Notes: a model not told the origin generated them from the sequence alone. Shown: positions 9,724 to 18,211, counted from the stretch's first letter. The stretch is DNA of 64,000 nt from Metabacillus halosaccharovorans (GCF_002019635.1 NZ_KV917372.1:620001-684000); one strand, 5' to 3'. Made by a program: numbers and translations.

Positions 9724-9969
9724 CTATTGATCATAACGATAGTTATTTTCGCGCGCTTGTGCTTCATCCTTAATTTCATTGCGCATTGCATTGATACTTT
9801 CTTCCCGGCGAAGGTTTTTAGCTTCAATGCGTTCACGCTCTTCAGAATTAGCAAATGCCATTGAATCCTGCGCTTCTTCAATATTTTCTATTGTGTTTTG
9901 TACCATGCTCTGAAGCTTTTCTACGTTATCAGAACGATCATCAGGATTTGGTTTAGTTTGTTTTGTCAT
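9724..9969 (-). CDS. tlp: small acid-soluble spore protein Tlp (thioredoxin-like)
   Basis: 81 residues. The sequence KPNPDDRSDNVEKLQSMVQN followed by NIEEAQ, a Glu/Arg-rich helix and a KNLRREESI segment is characteristic of Bacillus Tlp, a minor forespore protein. Start ATG behind GAGGGGAAGGATACACG. It lies downstream of sspN in the same orientation, as in B. subtilis, where the pair is made in the forespore under sigma-G. It ends at a terminator. Confidence 0.93.
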   Translation of the reverse strand: MTKQTKPNPDDRSDNVEKLQSMVQNTIENIEEAQDSMAFANSEERERIEAKNLRREESINAMRNEIKDEAQARENNYRYDQ

Positions 9970-10091
9970 CGTGTATCCTTCCCCTCATTGTGGATTGTCA
10001 CCTAAAACTCATGAAACAATGTTAGTCTGCATGTTTGAAGAAGATTTTAAACACGTTTTTATATTAATAGTAAGAATTGAGTTTCCTGAAA

Positions 10092-10235
10092 TTACTCGCC
10101 TTTTGTTTGAATCACTTGAGCATGTTTTCCCGATGTATCCTGCATTTGATTCCCTTTATTATTACCGAAACCGCGTGATTTTGTCCCTATATGACTTGGA
10201 GTAAAGTGATTCTGTTGATTATTATGATTTGCCAT
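10092..10235 (-). CDS. sspN: small acid-soluble spore protein N
   Basis: A 47-residue gene. The product contains HFTPSHIGTKSRGFG and ends QDTSGKHAQVIQTKGE, which I recognise as SspN. ATG at 10233-10235 (complement) is preceded by GAGGAGGCGATAACA; stop TAA at 10092-10094. It sits 122 bp upstream of tlp in the known sspN-tlp order. A plus-strand frame covering the same bases is only its shadow. Confidence 0.93.
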   Translation of the reverse strand: MANHNNQQNHFTPSHIGTKSRGFGNNKGNQMQDTSGKHAQVIQTKGE

Positions 10236-10304
10236 TGTTATCGCCTCCTCAACAAATAGAATACCCTGCGGGAGAGAAACAATAACTAGAAAAGCCTGTT
10301 AATA

Positions 10305-10436
10305 TTAATCCAACCTTTTTAGAATACGTTGCTCCCAACGTTCCTCCAATAAATCAAGTGCTTCCCGATCCTGTAATAATTGTTGCTTATTTTCCTTTAC
10401 TAACTCTTCAAATGACTTTTTTCTCGTCTTTCTCAT
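10305..10436 (-). CDS. FbpB-family small basic protein
   Basis: 43 residues beginning MRKTRKKSFEELVKENKQQL, then QDREALDLLEERWEQR. The basic head followed by the FEELVKENK...LL motif is that of the FbpB family. In B. subtilis, FbpB is a Fur-repressed small protein that assists the FsrA sRNA in iron sparing. A strong GGAGG precedes the ATG. I found no clear Fur box upstream, so iron control here is unproven. It lies between yneN and sspN. Confidence 0.78.
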   Translation of the reverse strand: MRKTRKKSFEELVKENKQQLLQDREALDLLEERWEQRILKRLD

Positions 10437-10531
10437 GTTGCCTTTCACCTCCGACATATTTAATAAAAGGATACCCAATTTTCTGACATTTTAATCAATT
10501 ATTTATTGAAATTTAATCTATTGGAAAAATT

Positions 10532-10562
10532 AAAAACCGAACCTATATTGGCCCGGTTTAAA
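10532..10562 (-). terminator. terminator of yneN
   Basis: AAACCG (10534-10539) pairs with CGGTTT (10554-10559), continued inward by CC/GG across a 2-nt internal loop. It begins at the yneN stop. Confidence 0.55.
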
Positions 10563-11067
10563 GATTATTAAGAAATTCATTCATTTGATCATACGTTAAT
10601 GCTCCAACAAATTTTGTTTGAATAACTCCTTCTTCATCTACAAAATAAGATGTTGGGTATGAAAGCACTTCGAACTGATTATTGATTTGTCCCTTTTGAT
10701 CTAATAAGACAGGGAAAGTCAACCCTAGTTCACTCACAAATTTATCTACTGTATCTATATTGCTTTCAGAATTGGTAAGGTTTACAGCTAAAACAACTAC
10801 ATCACCATTATGTTCATCCTGAATTTTTTGCATATCAGGCATCTCAGACCGACATGGCGGACACCATGTAGCCCAAAAATTGATTATTACCTTTTTCCCT
10901 TTTAAACTTGATAAACTCATGCTGTCTCCACTAAGAGTGTCTAATTCAAAATCAGGTGCAGCACTGCCCTCAGACACACCTATTTTTGGAGAATTTGGAT
11001 TGATTGCAAAATAAATCGCATATCCTATCAGAAAAACTAAAATAGAAATTGCCAAAACCTTTTTCAT
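10558..11067 (-). CDS. yneN: membrane-anchored thiol-disulfide oxidoreductase (YneN/ResA-like)
   Basis: 169 residues. An N-terminal membrane anchor (residues 4-21) is followed by a thioredoxin-like AhpC/TSA-Redoxin domain. The redox motif is NFWATWCPPCRSEMP with Cys69 and Cys72. ResA-type proteins with CxxC and a Glu-containing pocket reduce thiols outside the membrane, for example in cytochrome c or spore cortex pathways. The partner here is not known. ATG follows AGGAGGTAAATAA. It starts 11 bp after a small Lgt-like membrane protein, so the two are probably one operon. Confidence 0.88.
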   Translation of the reverse strand: MKKVLAISILVFLIGYAIYFAINPNSPKIGVSEGSAAPDFELDTLSGDSMSLSSLKGKKVIINFWATWCPPCRSEMPDMQKIQDEHNGDVVVLAVNLTNSESNIDTVDKFVSELGLTFPVLLDQKGQINNQFEVLSYPTSYFVDEEGVIQTKFVGALTYDQMNEFLNNL

Positions 11068-11078
11068 TTATTTACCTC

Positions 11079-11489
11079 CTAAAGAAAAGACAACACAACA
11101 AACCTGATTAATTGAAATACTACCGTGAAACTCACAATGATTATAAATAACGATTTGATAAATTCCTTAAGCTTTATACTTTCTTTTCGCAATTTCCACA
11201 TTAAAAACAGGACACCTGCTAAAAGTCCAAGGTAAAATCCATCTTGACCACCTGTAAAGAATAACCATCGGGTTGTTAATAAAAGCTGTGGTTCAAATAA
11301 AACAATACTGAATTTATATGTAATAAAAAGAATAAACCAAAAAGTAAAATATTCTCGCTTATAAAAAGTCTTTACAATTGAATCAGAAATAAAAGCATCT
11401 AAAATAAAATATGTGGCTATGATTGAACATAAGTAAATCAGCAGGATATATTGGATTGTAAATGGTCCAAGTTGAATGGCATCGTACAT
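11079..11489 (-). CDS. short Lgt-like integral membrane protein
   Basis: 136 residues with four hydrophobic helices. The N-terminal IQLGPFTIQYILLIYLCSII and the later TGGQDGFYLGLLAGVLFLMW resemble the first membrane segments of prolipoprotein diacylglyceryl transferase (Lgt). It is half the normal length and I cannot find the essential His-Gly and Arg residues of Lgt, so enzymatic activity is unlikely. Start chosen at the ATG after GAAAGGA (11-nt spacing) rather than an upstream ATG with no ribosome site. It immediately precedes the ResA-like gene, suggesting a membrane partner for it. Confidence 0.6.
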   Translation of the reverse strand: MYDAIQLGPFTIQYILLIYLCSIIATYFILDAFISDSIVKTFYKREYFTFWFILFITYKFSIVLFEPQLLLTTRWLFFTGGQDGFYLGLLAGVLFLMWKLRKESIKLKEFIKSLFIIIVSFTVVFQLIRFVVLSFL

Positions 11490-11672
11490 ACAAAAAAAGG
11501 TCCTTTCAAGTGTAATACTTAATAGTACTTCATCTCTCATTTAAGCATGGTTTTATTAAAAGGACAATGGAAACGCATTAGAATTCTCATTTTAGACATA
11601 ATGTGAATAAGAGACGTCTTTTTTCAATAACATGAAGTCAATTGAGAAGGAAATTCGTCATCTGAAGACACA

Positions 11673-11710
11673 ACAAAAAAGGGAACGATCCAACCCGTTC
11701 CCTTTTTACT
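11673..11710 (-). terminator. terminator of citB
   Basis: AAAAAGGGAACG (11676-11687) pairs perfectly with CGTTCCCTTTTT around an 8-nt loop, immediately after the aconitase stop. Confidence 0.88.
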
Positions 11711-11714
11711 TATA

Positions 11715-14441
11715 TTATGCTTTTAATTTATCACGCAATACCATTTGAAGGATTCCGCCGTGACGATAGTAGTCAATTTCAACTTCACTATCGAAACGAA
11801 CTAAAACTTCAAATGTTGTTTTGTTTCCAGCTTCATCAGTAGCTGTAACGTTCACGAAATCACGTGGTTTTACTGTTTCATCGATCTCAACTTCAATTGT
11901 TTCCTTACCAGTTAAACCTAGTGTTTCTGCACTGTCTCCGTCTTTAAATTGAAGAGGAAGTACACCCATTAATACAAGGTTACTACGGTGAATACGCTCG
12001 AAGCTTTGAGCGATAACTGTTTTAATTCCAAGAAGGTTTGTACCTTTTGCAGCCCAGTCACGTGAGCTTCCCATTCCGTAATCATTACCAGCTAATACAA
12101 CAAGACCAGTTCCATCTTGTTTGTAATCCATGCACGCATCATAGATTGATTTAACTTCACCAGTTGGCCAGTAAGTTGTATAACCACCTTCTGTGCCTGG
12201 AGCTATTTGGTTTTTGATACGGATGTTTGCAAACGTACCTCTCATCATAACTTCGTGGTTACCACGACGAGAACCATAAGAGTTAAACTCTCTTGGTGTT
12301 ACCCCGTTTTCTTGCAGATAACGTCCAGCAGGCGTATCTTTACCAATTGAACCTGCAGGTGAAATATGGTCAGTTGTAACAGAATCACCGAATTTAGCAA
12401 CAACTCGTAAGTCTTTTAATGTTTCTACTTTACCCGGTTCTGCTTCTAAGCCTTCAAAGAATGGAGGGTTTTGAATGTATGTTGATGACTCGTCCCATAC
12501 ATATAATGCTTCATCAGTTGTTTCAATTTCATTCCAACGAGCATTATCATCAAATACTTGCTCATACTCTTTTCTGAATAGCTCAGGAGTTACTGTTTTG
12601 TTGACAACTTCATTAATTTCATTTGTAGTTGGCCAGATGTCTTTGAAGAATACATCTTTGCCATCTTTGTCCTTACCTAGTGAATCACTTTGTAAATCAA
12701 TATCAACAGTACCTGCTAATGCATAAGCAACAACTAGTGGCGGTGAAGCCAGGTAGTTACCCTTTACAAGCGGATGAATACGACCTTCAAAGTTACGGTT
12801 ACCAGATAATACAGATGTTACTAATAAATCGTTAGCAGCTACTGCTTCTTCGATTTCATCTGCAAGAGGACCTGAGTTACCGATACAAGTTGTACAGCCA
12901 TACCCTACAAGGTTGAAACCAAGTTGCTCAAGGTGTGGAAGTAAGCCTGAGTTTTCAAGGTATCCAGTAACAACCTTAGATCCTGGAGCTAAAGATGTTT
13001 TTACGTATTTTGGTACTTCCAAGCCTAGTTCTGTTGCTTTTTTCGCAACAAGACCTGCAGCTACTAATACGTACGGGTTAGATGTATTAGTACAACTAGT
13101 GATTGCCGCAATAGCAATTGCACCAGTCTTCATGTTCGTTTCATCACCGTTTTTGAATTTAACAGTGATTTCTTTGTTAATTTCAGTCGCTTCTAAACCA
13201 AAGCCTTGGTTTCCAGCTGGAGCAACTAAATGTTCATGGAATTTATCCTTCATCATTGAAAGCGGAATTAAATCCTGTGGACGCTTTGGACCAGATAGGT
13301 TTGCTTCAATTTCAGTAAGATCGATTTCAACAACTTTTGTGAAGATTGGATCTTCATTATCAGGTGTGAAGAATAATCCATTCTCTTTACAATATTCTCC
13401 AACCACTTGAATTTGCTCTTCATTACGACCTGTTAAGCGCATGTAATTAAGAGCTTCTTCATCAACTGGGAAGAAACCGCAAGTTGCTCCATATTCAGGC
13501 GCCATGTTTGCGATAGTCGCACGATCTGCAAGTGGTAGTTGTGCTACTCCAGGACCGAAGAACTCAACGAATTTACCAACAACACCTTGTTGACGTAATA
13601 CTTGAGTTACTTTTAATGCTAAGTCAGTAGCAGTCGTTCCATTCGGTAGCTCACCTGTTAATTTAACCCCGATAACTTCAGGTACAGGGAAATAAGATGG
13701 TTGTCCTAGCATTCCAGCTTCCGCCTCGATACCGCCAACACCCCATCCAAGAACACCAATACCATTGATCATTGTTGTATGAGAATCAGTACCAACTAAT
13801 GAATCCGGGAAAGCCTCAAATTCACCATCTTCGTTTTGTACTGCATGAACAACATTTGCCAAGTACTCCAAGTTTACTTGGTGAACAATACCGGTTGCCG
13901 GTGGTACAGCACGATAGTTATCAAATGATTTTTTTGCCCAGCTTAAAAATTTGTAACGCTCGGCATTACGTTCAAATTCAAGATCCATATTGAATTGAAG
14001 TGCATCAGGAGTTCCAGCTCTATCAACCTGTACAGAGTGGTCAATAACCAGGTCAACTGGAATTTCCGGGTTAATTTTATCAGGATCTCCCCCCATATCT
14101 GCCATTGCTTTACGTAAAGACGCTAAGTCAACAACAGCTGGAACACCTGTGAAATCTTGTAAAATTACACGTGATGGTTTAAAAGGAACATCAATTTCTT
14201 TTAAATCGTTTGTTCCCCACTTTGCTAGGTTTTCAACATGTTCTTTTGTAATAACTCTGCCATCTACTTGGCGCAGAACAGATTCTAAAAGAACTTTCAC
14301 AGAATAAGGCAGACGTGAAACGTTACCAATTCCCGCATCTTCTAGCGCTTGTAATGAATAGTAGTTGTACTTCTTTCCATTTACCGTAAAGTTTTTACGA
14401 GCTTGGAAAGCATCTTGTTTCGTAGTCACTTGATTAGTCAT
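11715..14441 (-). CDS. citB: aconitate hydratase
   Basis: 908 residues, the full length of the IRP/AcnA-type aconitase that interconverts citrate and isocitrate in the TCA cycle; in B. subtilis it also binds RNA. The [4Fe-4S] ligands lie in [11 protein letters not shown] and [12 protein letters not shown]. The swivelling C-terminal domain carries [20 protein letters not shown] follows AAGGGGGAGAATTT. Monocistronic with its own terminator. The promoter region holds candidate CcpC-type dyads. Confidence 0.97.
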   Translation of the reverse strand: MTNQVTTKQDAFQARKNFTVNGKKYNYYSLQALEDAGIGNVSRLPYSVKVLLESVLRQVDGRVITKEHVENLAKWGTNDLKEIDVPFKPSRVILQDFTGVPAVVDLASLRKAMADMGGDPDKINPEIPVDLVIDHSVQVDRAGTPDALQFNMDLEFERNAERYKFLSWAKKSFDNYRAVPPATGIVHQVNLEYLANVVHAVQNEDGEFEAFPDSLVGTDSHTTMINGIGVLGWGVGGIEAEAGMLGQPSYFPVPEVIGVKLTGELPNGTTATDLALKVTQVLRQQGVVGKFVEFFGPGVAQLPLADRATIANMAPEYGATCGFFPVDEEALNYMRLTGRNEEQIQVVGEYCKENGLFFTPDNEDPIFTKVVEIDLTEIEANLSGPKRPQDLIPLSMMKDKFHEHLVAPAGNQGFGLEATEINKEITVKFKNGDETNMKTGAIAIAAITSCTNTSNPYVLVAAGLVAKKATELGLEVPKYVKTSLAPGSKVVTGYLENSGLLPHLEQLGFNLVGYGCTTCIGNSGPLADEIEEAVAANDLLVTSVLSGNRNFEGRIHPLVKGNYLASPPLVVAYALAGTVDIDLQSDSLGKDKDGKDVFFKDIWPTTNEINEVVNKTVTPELFRKEYEQVFDDNARWNEIETTDEALYVWDESSTYIQNPPFFEGLEAEPGKVETLKDLRVVAKFGDSVTTDHISPAGSIGKDTPAGRYLQENGVTPREFNSYGSRRGNHEVMMRGTFANIRIKNQIAPGTEGGYTTYWPTGEVKSIYDACMDYKQDGTGLVVLAGNDYGMGSSRDWAAKGTNLLGIKTVIAQSFERIHRSNLVLMGVLPLQFKDGDSAETLGLTGKETIEVEIDETVKPRDFVNVTATDEAGNKTTFEVLVRFDSEVEIDYYRHGGILQMVLRDKLKA

Positions 14442-14754
14442 AAATTCTCCCCCTTAAAAAGATCAAGGATCGACATGTGTCGAAGGATGTTACCCCATTT
14501 TTAATATTTTTCACAATTTAATCTTAATACAACTAGTAACATAAGTAAATAACAATGATGTTATTGATATGTATAAGGTTTCCTTATGAAAGCGTACTAG
14601 TTTTACTTTTCTACTATACCAAATTTTGAACTAAAAAGGAGAAAAAACTTTTCATTTTTTTCTAAATTTTTTCATATATTTAGAATTCATCTCTTTTGGA
14701 TTGTTTCCTATGAATTGAGACAAGCTAATTTTTAAGGTGGGAGGTGATGCATAA
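14442..14754. promoter_or_regulatory. citB/sspO divergent control region with CcpC-like dyads
   Basis: A 313-bp gap without a gene. Two dyads are visible: AATAAC-N6-GTTATT (14548-14565) and ATAA-N7-TTAT (14573-14587). The second has the ATAA/TTAT form associated with CcpC, the citrate-responsive repressor of citB in B. subtilis. The two dyads lie 8 bp apart. Assignment to CcpC is inference. No convincing sigma-G promoter for sspO was resolved by eye. Confidence 0.45.
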
Positions 14755-14904
14755 ATGGCTAAACGTAAAGCAAACCACGTAAGAATGGGTATGAATGATG
14801 CAAGTGCACAGGGTATTGGTACAGGATATAATGAAGAGTTACAGAATGAACCACTAACAGCTGCTCAGAAGCAAAACAATAAGAAACGCAAAAAAAACCA
14901 ATAA
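14755..14904 (+). CDS. sspO: small acid-soluble spore protein O
   Basis: 49 residues beginning [20 protein letters not shown], with [10 protein letters not shown] and a Lys-rich end. This is the SspO (CotK) family, a minor forespore protein. GGGAGGTGATGCATAA precedes the ATG. It is divergent from citB, as in B. subtilis. Here it is separated from sspP by an extra minus-strand gene. Confidence 0.95.
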   Translation: MAKRKANHVRMGMNDASAQGIGTGYNEELQNEPLTAAQKQNNKKRKKNQ

Positions 14905-14914
14905 TTATTCTTTA

Positions 14915-14988
14915 ACAGAACAAAAGCGCAAGCGCCATGATCAGCCTCGGGCAAATAAGACGCATTTTATAATTTCCTAGACGATGAC
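14915..14988. repeat. candidate interspersed Bacillus repeat
   Basis: The stretch containing AAAAGCGCAAGCGCC, then CAGCCTCGGGCAAATAAGACG, is GC-richer than its surroundings. From memory it resembles a short dispersed intergenic repeat seen in several Bacillus genomes, but no second copy lies in this window. Treat it as a suspicion. Confidence 0.3.
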
Positions 14989-15018
14989 AAAAAACGACGG
15001 CATCCCGTCGTTTTACTT
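14989..15018. terminator. terminator after the 88-residue coiled-coil gene
   Basis: Perfect 10-bp stem AAAACGACGG (14991-15000)/CCGTCGTTTT (15005-15014), tetraloop CATC, A/T tracts on both sides. It serves the minus-strand gene ending at 15021 and could also end sspO. Confidence 0.85.
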
Positions 15019-15020
15019 AG

Positions 15021-15287
15021 TTATTCTGACTGATTAACATCGCGGACAATTTGTTCAAGGTCACGTTGATATTGCTCTAACCGTTCCCTCTGTGTTTCAG
15101 ACGCATTTTCCAAGGCATTATTAATTTGTTGATATGCTTCGTTCACTTCTTCTGTAAGGTGTTTCAATTGATGCCCGTAATCTGCACGATCTTTAACAAT
15201 ATTATCATAAGCATCAAAGGCTTGTGTTGCTCCTTGTTGAGCTGCTTGGAATGATTGCTGGTTATTTTTATTATAAGGCATTATCAT
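15021..15287 (-). CDS. 88-residue coiled-coil protein, unknown function
   Basis: A Gln- and Glu-rich, almost wholly helical protein: an N-terminal NNQQSFQAAQQGATQAFDAY segment, then heptad-like LTEEVNEAYQQINNALENA and ERLEQYQRDLEQIVRDV. The start at 15287 is 5 nt after AAAGGA; the next ATG (15281) is also possible. No membrane segment or Cys. It lies between sspO and sspP, so a sporulation role is a guess from position only. Confidence 0.65.
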   Translation of the reverse strand: MIMPYNKNNQQSFQAAQQGATQAFDAYDNIVKDRADYGHQLKHLTEEVNEAYQQINNALENASETQRERLEQYQRDLEQIVRDVNQSE

Positions 15288-15412
15288 CACTTTCCTTTCA
15301 TTATCTATTAAAAACCATATATTAGGATGTGCATTTATTAAAAATTTTATTCATTCTTCACATCGCATGTTTTTTCATTTTTGACTCATCCTAATATGTA
15401 GGAGGGATGAAA

Positions 15413-15559
15413 ATGACCAACAAAAATACAAGTAAAGATATGCGTAAAAATGCACCTAAAGGGAACAATCCTGGTCAACCGGAACCTTTGGATGGTTCAA
15501 AAAAAGTGAAAAATGCAAATCACACTCGTCAAAAGAACAATCAGGGTCATGATATGTAG
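15413..15559 (+). CDS. sspP: small acid-soluble spore protein P
   Basis: 48 residues. [20 protein letters not shown] followed by [20 protein letters not shown] and a GHDM end is nearly identical to the SspP (CotL) pattern. ATG follows GGAGGGATGAA. Forespore protein by homology. It ends at a strong terminator. Confidence 0.95.
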   Translation: MTNKNTSKDMRKNAPKGNNPGQPEPLDGSKKVKNANHTRQKNNQGHDM

Positions 15560-15562
15560 AGA

Positions 15563-15596
15563 AGAAAGAGAATGGAAAATCCATTCTCTTTTTTCA
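15563..15596 (+). terminator. terminator of sspP
   Basis: 12-bp stem AAAGAGAATGGA (15565-15576) with 15580-15591, 3-nt loop, then a T tract. Confidence 0.88.
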
Positions 15597-15710
15597 TTCA
15601 CATTTTCTTCAATTGGCGGTTAAGTCTTCACCAATATCAGATTTTTTGAATATTGTAAATGTTAAAGGGATCTAGTTTTATTAGAGAAAAGTCGTTGGGG
15701 GTCAATTAAT

Positions 15711-16103
15711 ATGAACAAAAAAAAATGTTCAAATCCTATGGACATTCATGGTATTGAGGAATGGATGTCTCAGTTTTTTACAGATCCATTTACTAGTTTA
15801 CTAGATGAACAAACGTTTCGACTTGATTTATTTGAAACAGGTGAAGATTTTATTGTGGAAGCAGAAATTGGGGAAGCTATTTCAACTGAAATGATCAACA
15901 TAACCGTGAATAGGGAACATCTCTATATCACCGTCTTAGAGGGCAATCAAGAAAAACATGAGAAAAAAAGAACGGTTGTCCTTCCTTTTTCAATTGAAAG
16001 GAAAAAAATAACTGCGTCCTTCACTAATGGTATCTTAGAAATTAGAATATCAAAATCCATTCCTTCCAGTCCTCCGTCTCCATTTATCATCATTAACGGA
16101 TAG
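15711..16103 (+). CDS. cotM: Hsp20-like spore coat protein CotM
   Basis: 130 residues with an alpha-crystallin-like core: FRLDLFETGEDFIVEAEIG, NITVNREHLYITV, a KKRTVVLPFSIERKKITASF segment and GILEIRISKSIP. This is the size and architecture of B. subtilis CotM, an outer-coat protein made in the mother cell. It lies downstream of sspP at the end of the parC-cotM synteny block. A GGGGG ribosome site precedes the ATG. A generic small heat-shock protein is the alternative, but position favours CotM. Confidence 0.85.
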   Translation: MNKKKCSNPMDIHGIEEWMSQFFTDPFTSLLDEQTFRLDLFETGEDFIVEAEIGEAISTEMINITVNREHLYITVLEGNQEKHEKKRTVVLPFSIERKKITASFTNGILEIRISKSIPSSPPSPFIIING

Positions 16104-16140
16104 AAATAGTAACCGATTCCATTATTGACTAAACGTATAA

Positions 16141-16172
16141 AAGACTCTCCATAATTAAAGGAGAGCCTTCTT
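16141..16172. terminator. weak convergent terminator after cotM
   Basis: AAG-A-CTCTCC (16141-16150) pairs with GGAGAG-C-CTT around an 8-nt loop with one mismatch. The flanking T tract is short. Confidence 0.4.
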
Positions 16173-16183
16173 ATCAAATTCTT

Positions 16184-16327
16184 TCATGTATCATTTCCCT
16201 CGATTTGTCTTTCCTCCTGATTTTGGACACTTATTGATATATGTTTAAGATCTGAATTTCCGCATTTCATACACGGCTGCTCTTGATCATGTAATAACAT
16301 ACATTTGGAGCAATAATATTTTATCAT
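16184..16327 (-). CDS. 47-residue zinc-ribbon-like peptide
   Basis: The peptide starts MIKYYCSKCMLLHDQEQPCM and continues KCGNSDLKH, giving two CxxC pairs about 14 residues apart, a minimal zinc ribbon. I chose the ATG at 16327, 9 nt after AAGGGG; the longer frame to 16381 has no ribosome site. Its ribosome site lies partly in a hairpin stem (16339-16367). It is last of three closely spaced minus-strand genes behind the sensor kinase. Function unknown. Confidence 0.6.
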   Translation of the reverse strand: MIKYYCSKCMLLHDQEQPCMKCGNSDLKHISISVQNQEERQIEGNDT

Positions 16328-16338
16328 CAGGAAATTCC

Positions 16339-16367
16339 CCTTTTTCAATAAATATATGTGAAAAAGG
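16339..16367 (-). promoter_or_regulatory. hairpin overlapping the ribosome site of the zinc-ribbon gene
   Basis: CCTTTTTCA (16339-16347) pairs with TGAAAAAGG (16359-16367), 11-nt loop. On the minus-strand RNA the downstream arm contains the start of AAAAAGGGG, the ribosome site for the gene starting at 16327. Confidence 0.45.
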
Positions 16368-16377
16368 TGTATTTGTT

Positions 16378-16596
16378 TCATTCTTCAATTAAATGTTCAT
16401 AACTATTTTGATACACTTTGTCTAAAGAATCAATTTTGTAAATAAAGAATTCATGGTCTGAATATTCATCAAGTTTATTTACTATTATATACTCATCTCT
16501 AGCATTTTTAGCTTTTTCATAAGATGTGAAGATCCCAAGAATATTTGAGCTTTCTCCACATTCAGAACAACCCAGGTCTAAAACGACGTAATACAT
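16378..16596 (-). CDS. small protein resembling the DUF7336 type
   Basis: 72 residues: a beta-strand start MYYVVLDLGCSECGESSNIL, then GIFTSYEKAKNARDEY, which is the strand-turn-helix layout of short proteins annotated as DUF7336. CSEC could bind metal. Start ATG follows AGAGGTGAAATGCA. It lies 28 bp after the histidine kinase stop and 50 bp before the zinc-ribbon gene. The family call is from memory and tentative. Confidence 0.6.
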   Translation of the reverse strand: MYYVVLDLGCSECGESSNILGIFTSYEKAKNARDEYIIVNKLDEYSDHEFFIYKIDSLDKVYQNSYEHLIEE

Positions 16597-16624
16597 TGCA
16601 TTTCACCTCTGATTTTTAACTTCA

Positions 16625-18043
16625 TCACATTGGAAGTGTAACAGATACGACGGTTCCTTGACCAACAATTGAATCGATTTCGATTCTTCCCTGATGATTT
16701 TCAATAATTTGAAAACTAGTCATCAGGCCAAAGCCTGTTCCTTTTTCTTTGATTGAATAATAAGGTTCACCAATGTTTTTTAGGCGTTCATTTGGAATTC
16801 CACGTCCATTATCTTTCACTTTGACTTTGATGATGCCATCGTTAGCAGACAAGTTTATATAAACCGTTCCTTTTTCTTCGAGTGCATCTAAACCATTTTG
16901 AATGATTTGATAAAATACCTGCTTAAGCTGATTTTTGTCACCTCTAACAAGTGGGTTAGCTGCTACATTTTCATACTTTATTTCTTTATTAACTAAAATG
17001 GCTTGTGTATTTAAAAGAGTGATGACTTGATTGATCAATTCATCTATATTGAGTGTTTCGTTTTTTTCTTGCTGAGGTCTAGCCATCGTTAGAAACTCCG
17101 AAATGATTTCCTCTACTCGATTCAATTCGTCTCGAACAATTTTCATATACTCTTCATTACATTCTTTCGTTTGAGAAAATAACTGGATAAAGCCTTTTAT
17201 TGATGTTAACGGGTTTCGAATTTCATGTGCCACAGCAGCGGCAAGTTGTCCAACAACTGCTAATTTTTCAGACTTTTGTAACAGCTTGTCCTTCTCTAAT
17301 CGACTTGTAATATCACGAGATATAGATATCAAGCCGGTAATTTCCCCAGTTTTTTCATCTGCTATAGAACGAATACTTGATTCCACCCAAATATATGTAT
17401 CATTTTTATGTTTAAATCGATAAGTGATAAGAATAGGATGATGATTTTCCAGTAAGGACATATGCTTCTTTTGAACATAGGAAATATCTTCCGGATGAAT
17501 ATATTGATATGGAACATCTCCTGTTAGTTCATCAGTATCATATCCCAGAATTTGGGTAATCGATGGTGAACTGTACAAAAATCTTCCATCTGGTAAATAC
17601 AAATTGATAATATCTGAAGAGTTATCAGCTAACAACCTATACTTCTGTTCATTATCCGTTAGTACCCTTTCCAGATTTTTTTGTTCCGTTATATCGTATA
17701 TTTGAGCTAAAAAATATTTTTTTTGAGCATCTGGATCTTCAATCGAGGTAACGTTTAACGATCCCCAAATAATTTCACCAGATTTGTGAAAATATCGTTT
17801 TTCCATCTGATAGGATGGACGTTTTCCGATAAAAACTTCATGATATAACTGCATATCAAGTTGATAATCTTCCGGATGAGATATTTCTCTTAAGGTTACT
17901 TCATCCCATTCTTCTTTCGAATATCCAATAAATTCAAAAAAGGCTTCATTTGCCACATTATCTTTGAAATTGTATTCAAATATCATTTGCGGAATTCTAG
18001 ATTGAAAAAAAACTTTTTCTAAAATTGACGATTTTAATCTCAT
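16625..18043 (-). CDS. PAS-PAS sensor histidine kinase (sporulation-kinase-like)
   Basis: 472 residues from the ATG at 18043; an in-frame GTG at 18061 has no ribosome site. No transmembrane helix, so probably cytosolic. PAS/PAC 1 covers about 10-125 and PAS/PAC 2 about 130-250. The HisKA box AAAVAHEIRNPLTSIKGFIQ puts the phospho-His at about 273. HATPase boxes are NGLDAL, VKVKDNGRGIPNERL and GTGFGLMTSFQIIENHQG. No response regulator is adjacent, and the H-box style resembles KinA/KinE, so feeding the Spo0F phosphorelay is plausible but inferred. Confidence 0.85.
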   Translation of the reverse strand: MRLKSSILEKVFFQSRIPQMIFEYNFKDNVANEAFFEFIGYSKEEWDEVTLREISHPEDYQLDMQLYHEVFIGKRPSYQMEKRYFHKSGEIIWGSLNVTSIEDPDAQKKYFLAQIYDITEQKNLERVLTDNEQKYRLLADNSSDIINLYLPDGRFLYSSPSITQILGYDTDELTGDVPYQYIHPEDISYVQKKHMSLLENHHPILITYRFKHKNDTYIWVESSIRSIADEKTGEITGLISISRDITSRLEKDKLLQKSEKLAVVGQLAAAVAHEIRNPLTSIKGFIQLFSQTKECNEEYMKIVRDELNRVEEIISEFLTMARPQQEKNETLNIDELINQVITLLNTQAILVNKEIKYENVAANPLVRGDKNQLKQVFYQIIQNGLDALEEKGTVYINLSANDGIIKVKVKDNGRGIPNERLKNIGEPYYSIKEKGTGFGLMTSFQIIENHQGRIEIDSIVGQGTVVSVTLPM

Positions 18044-18211
18044 ATTACATCCGACCTTCACTTACTATTAATTGTAAATTTATTTCCACTGAAACTACTA
18101 TATCAATTTTCTGATAGAATAACCATGTATTTTGTATGATATCCCAAAACTGAACTATTCTCCTAATGGCTAATAGGAAAGATGATGTGAATGAGGCTTA
18201 TTGCAAATAAA

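Noticed and set aside
9971-10204. 77-codon plus-strand frame opposite tlp/sspN
   Set aside because: It overlaps sspN on the other strand, has no ribosome site, and its product has no family features.
10437-10557. Fur box upstream of the FbpB-like gene
   Set aside because: AATAATTGATTA is AT-rich but does not match the 7-1-7 Fur pattern.
12913-13410. 165-codon plus-strand frame inside citB
   Set aside because: Wholly antisense to aconitase with Ser/Pro-rich nonsense composition; a codon-bias shadow.
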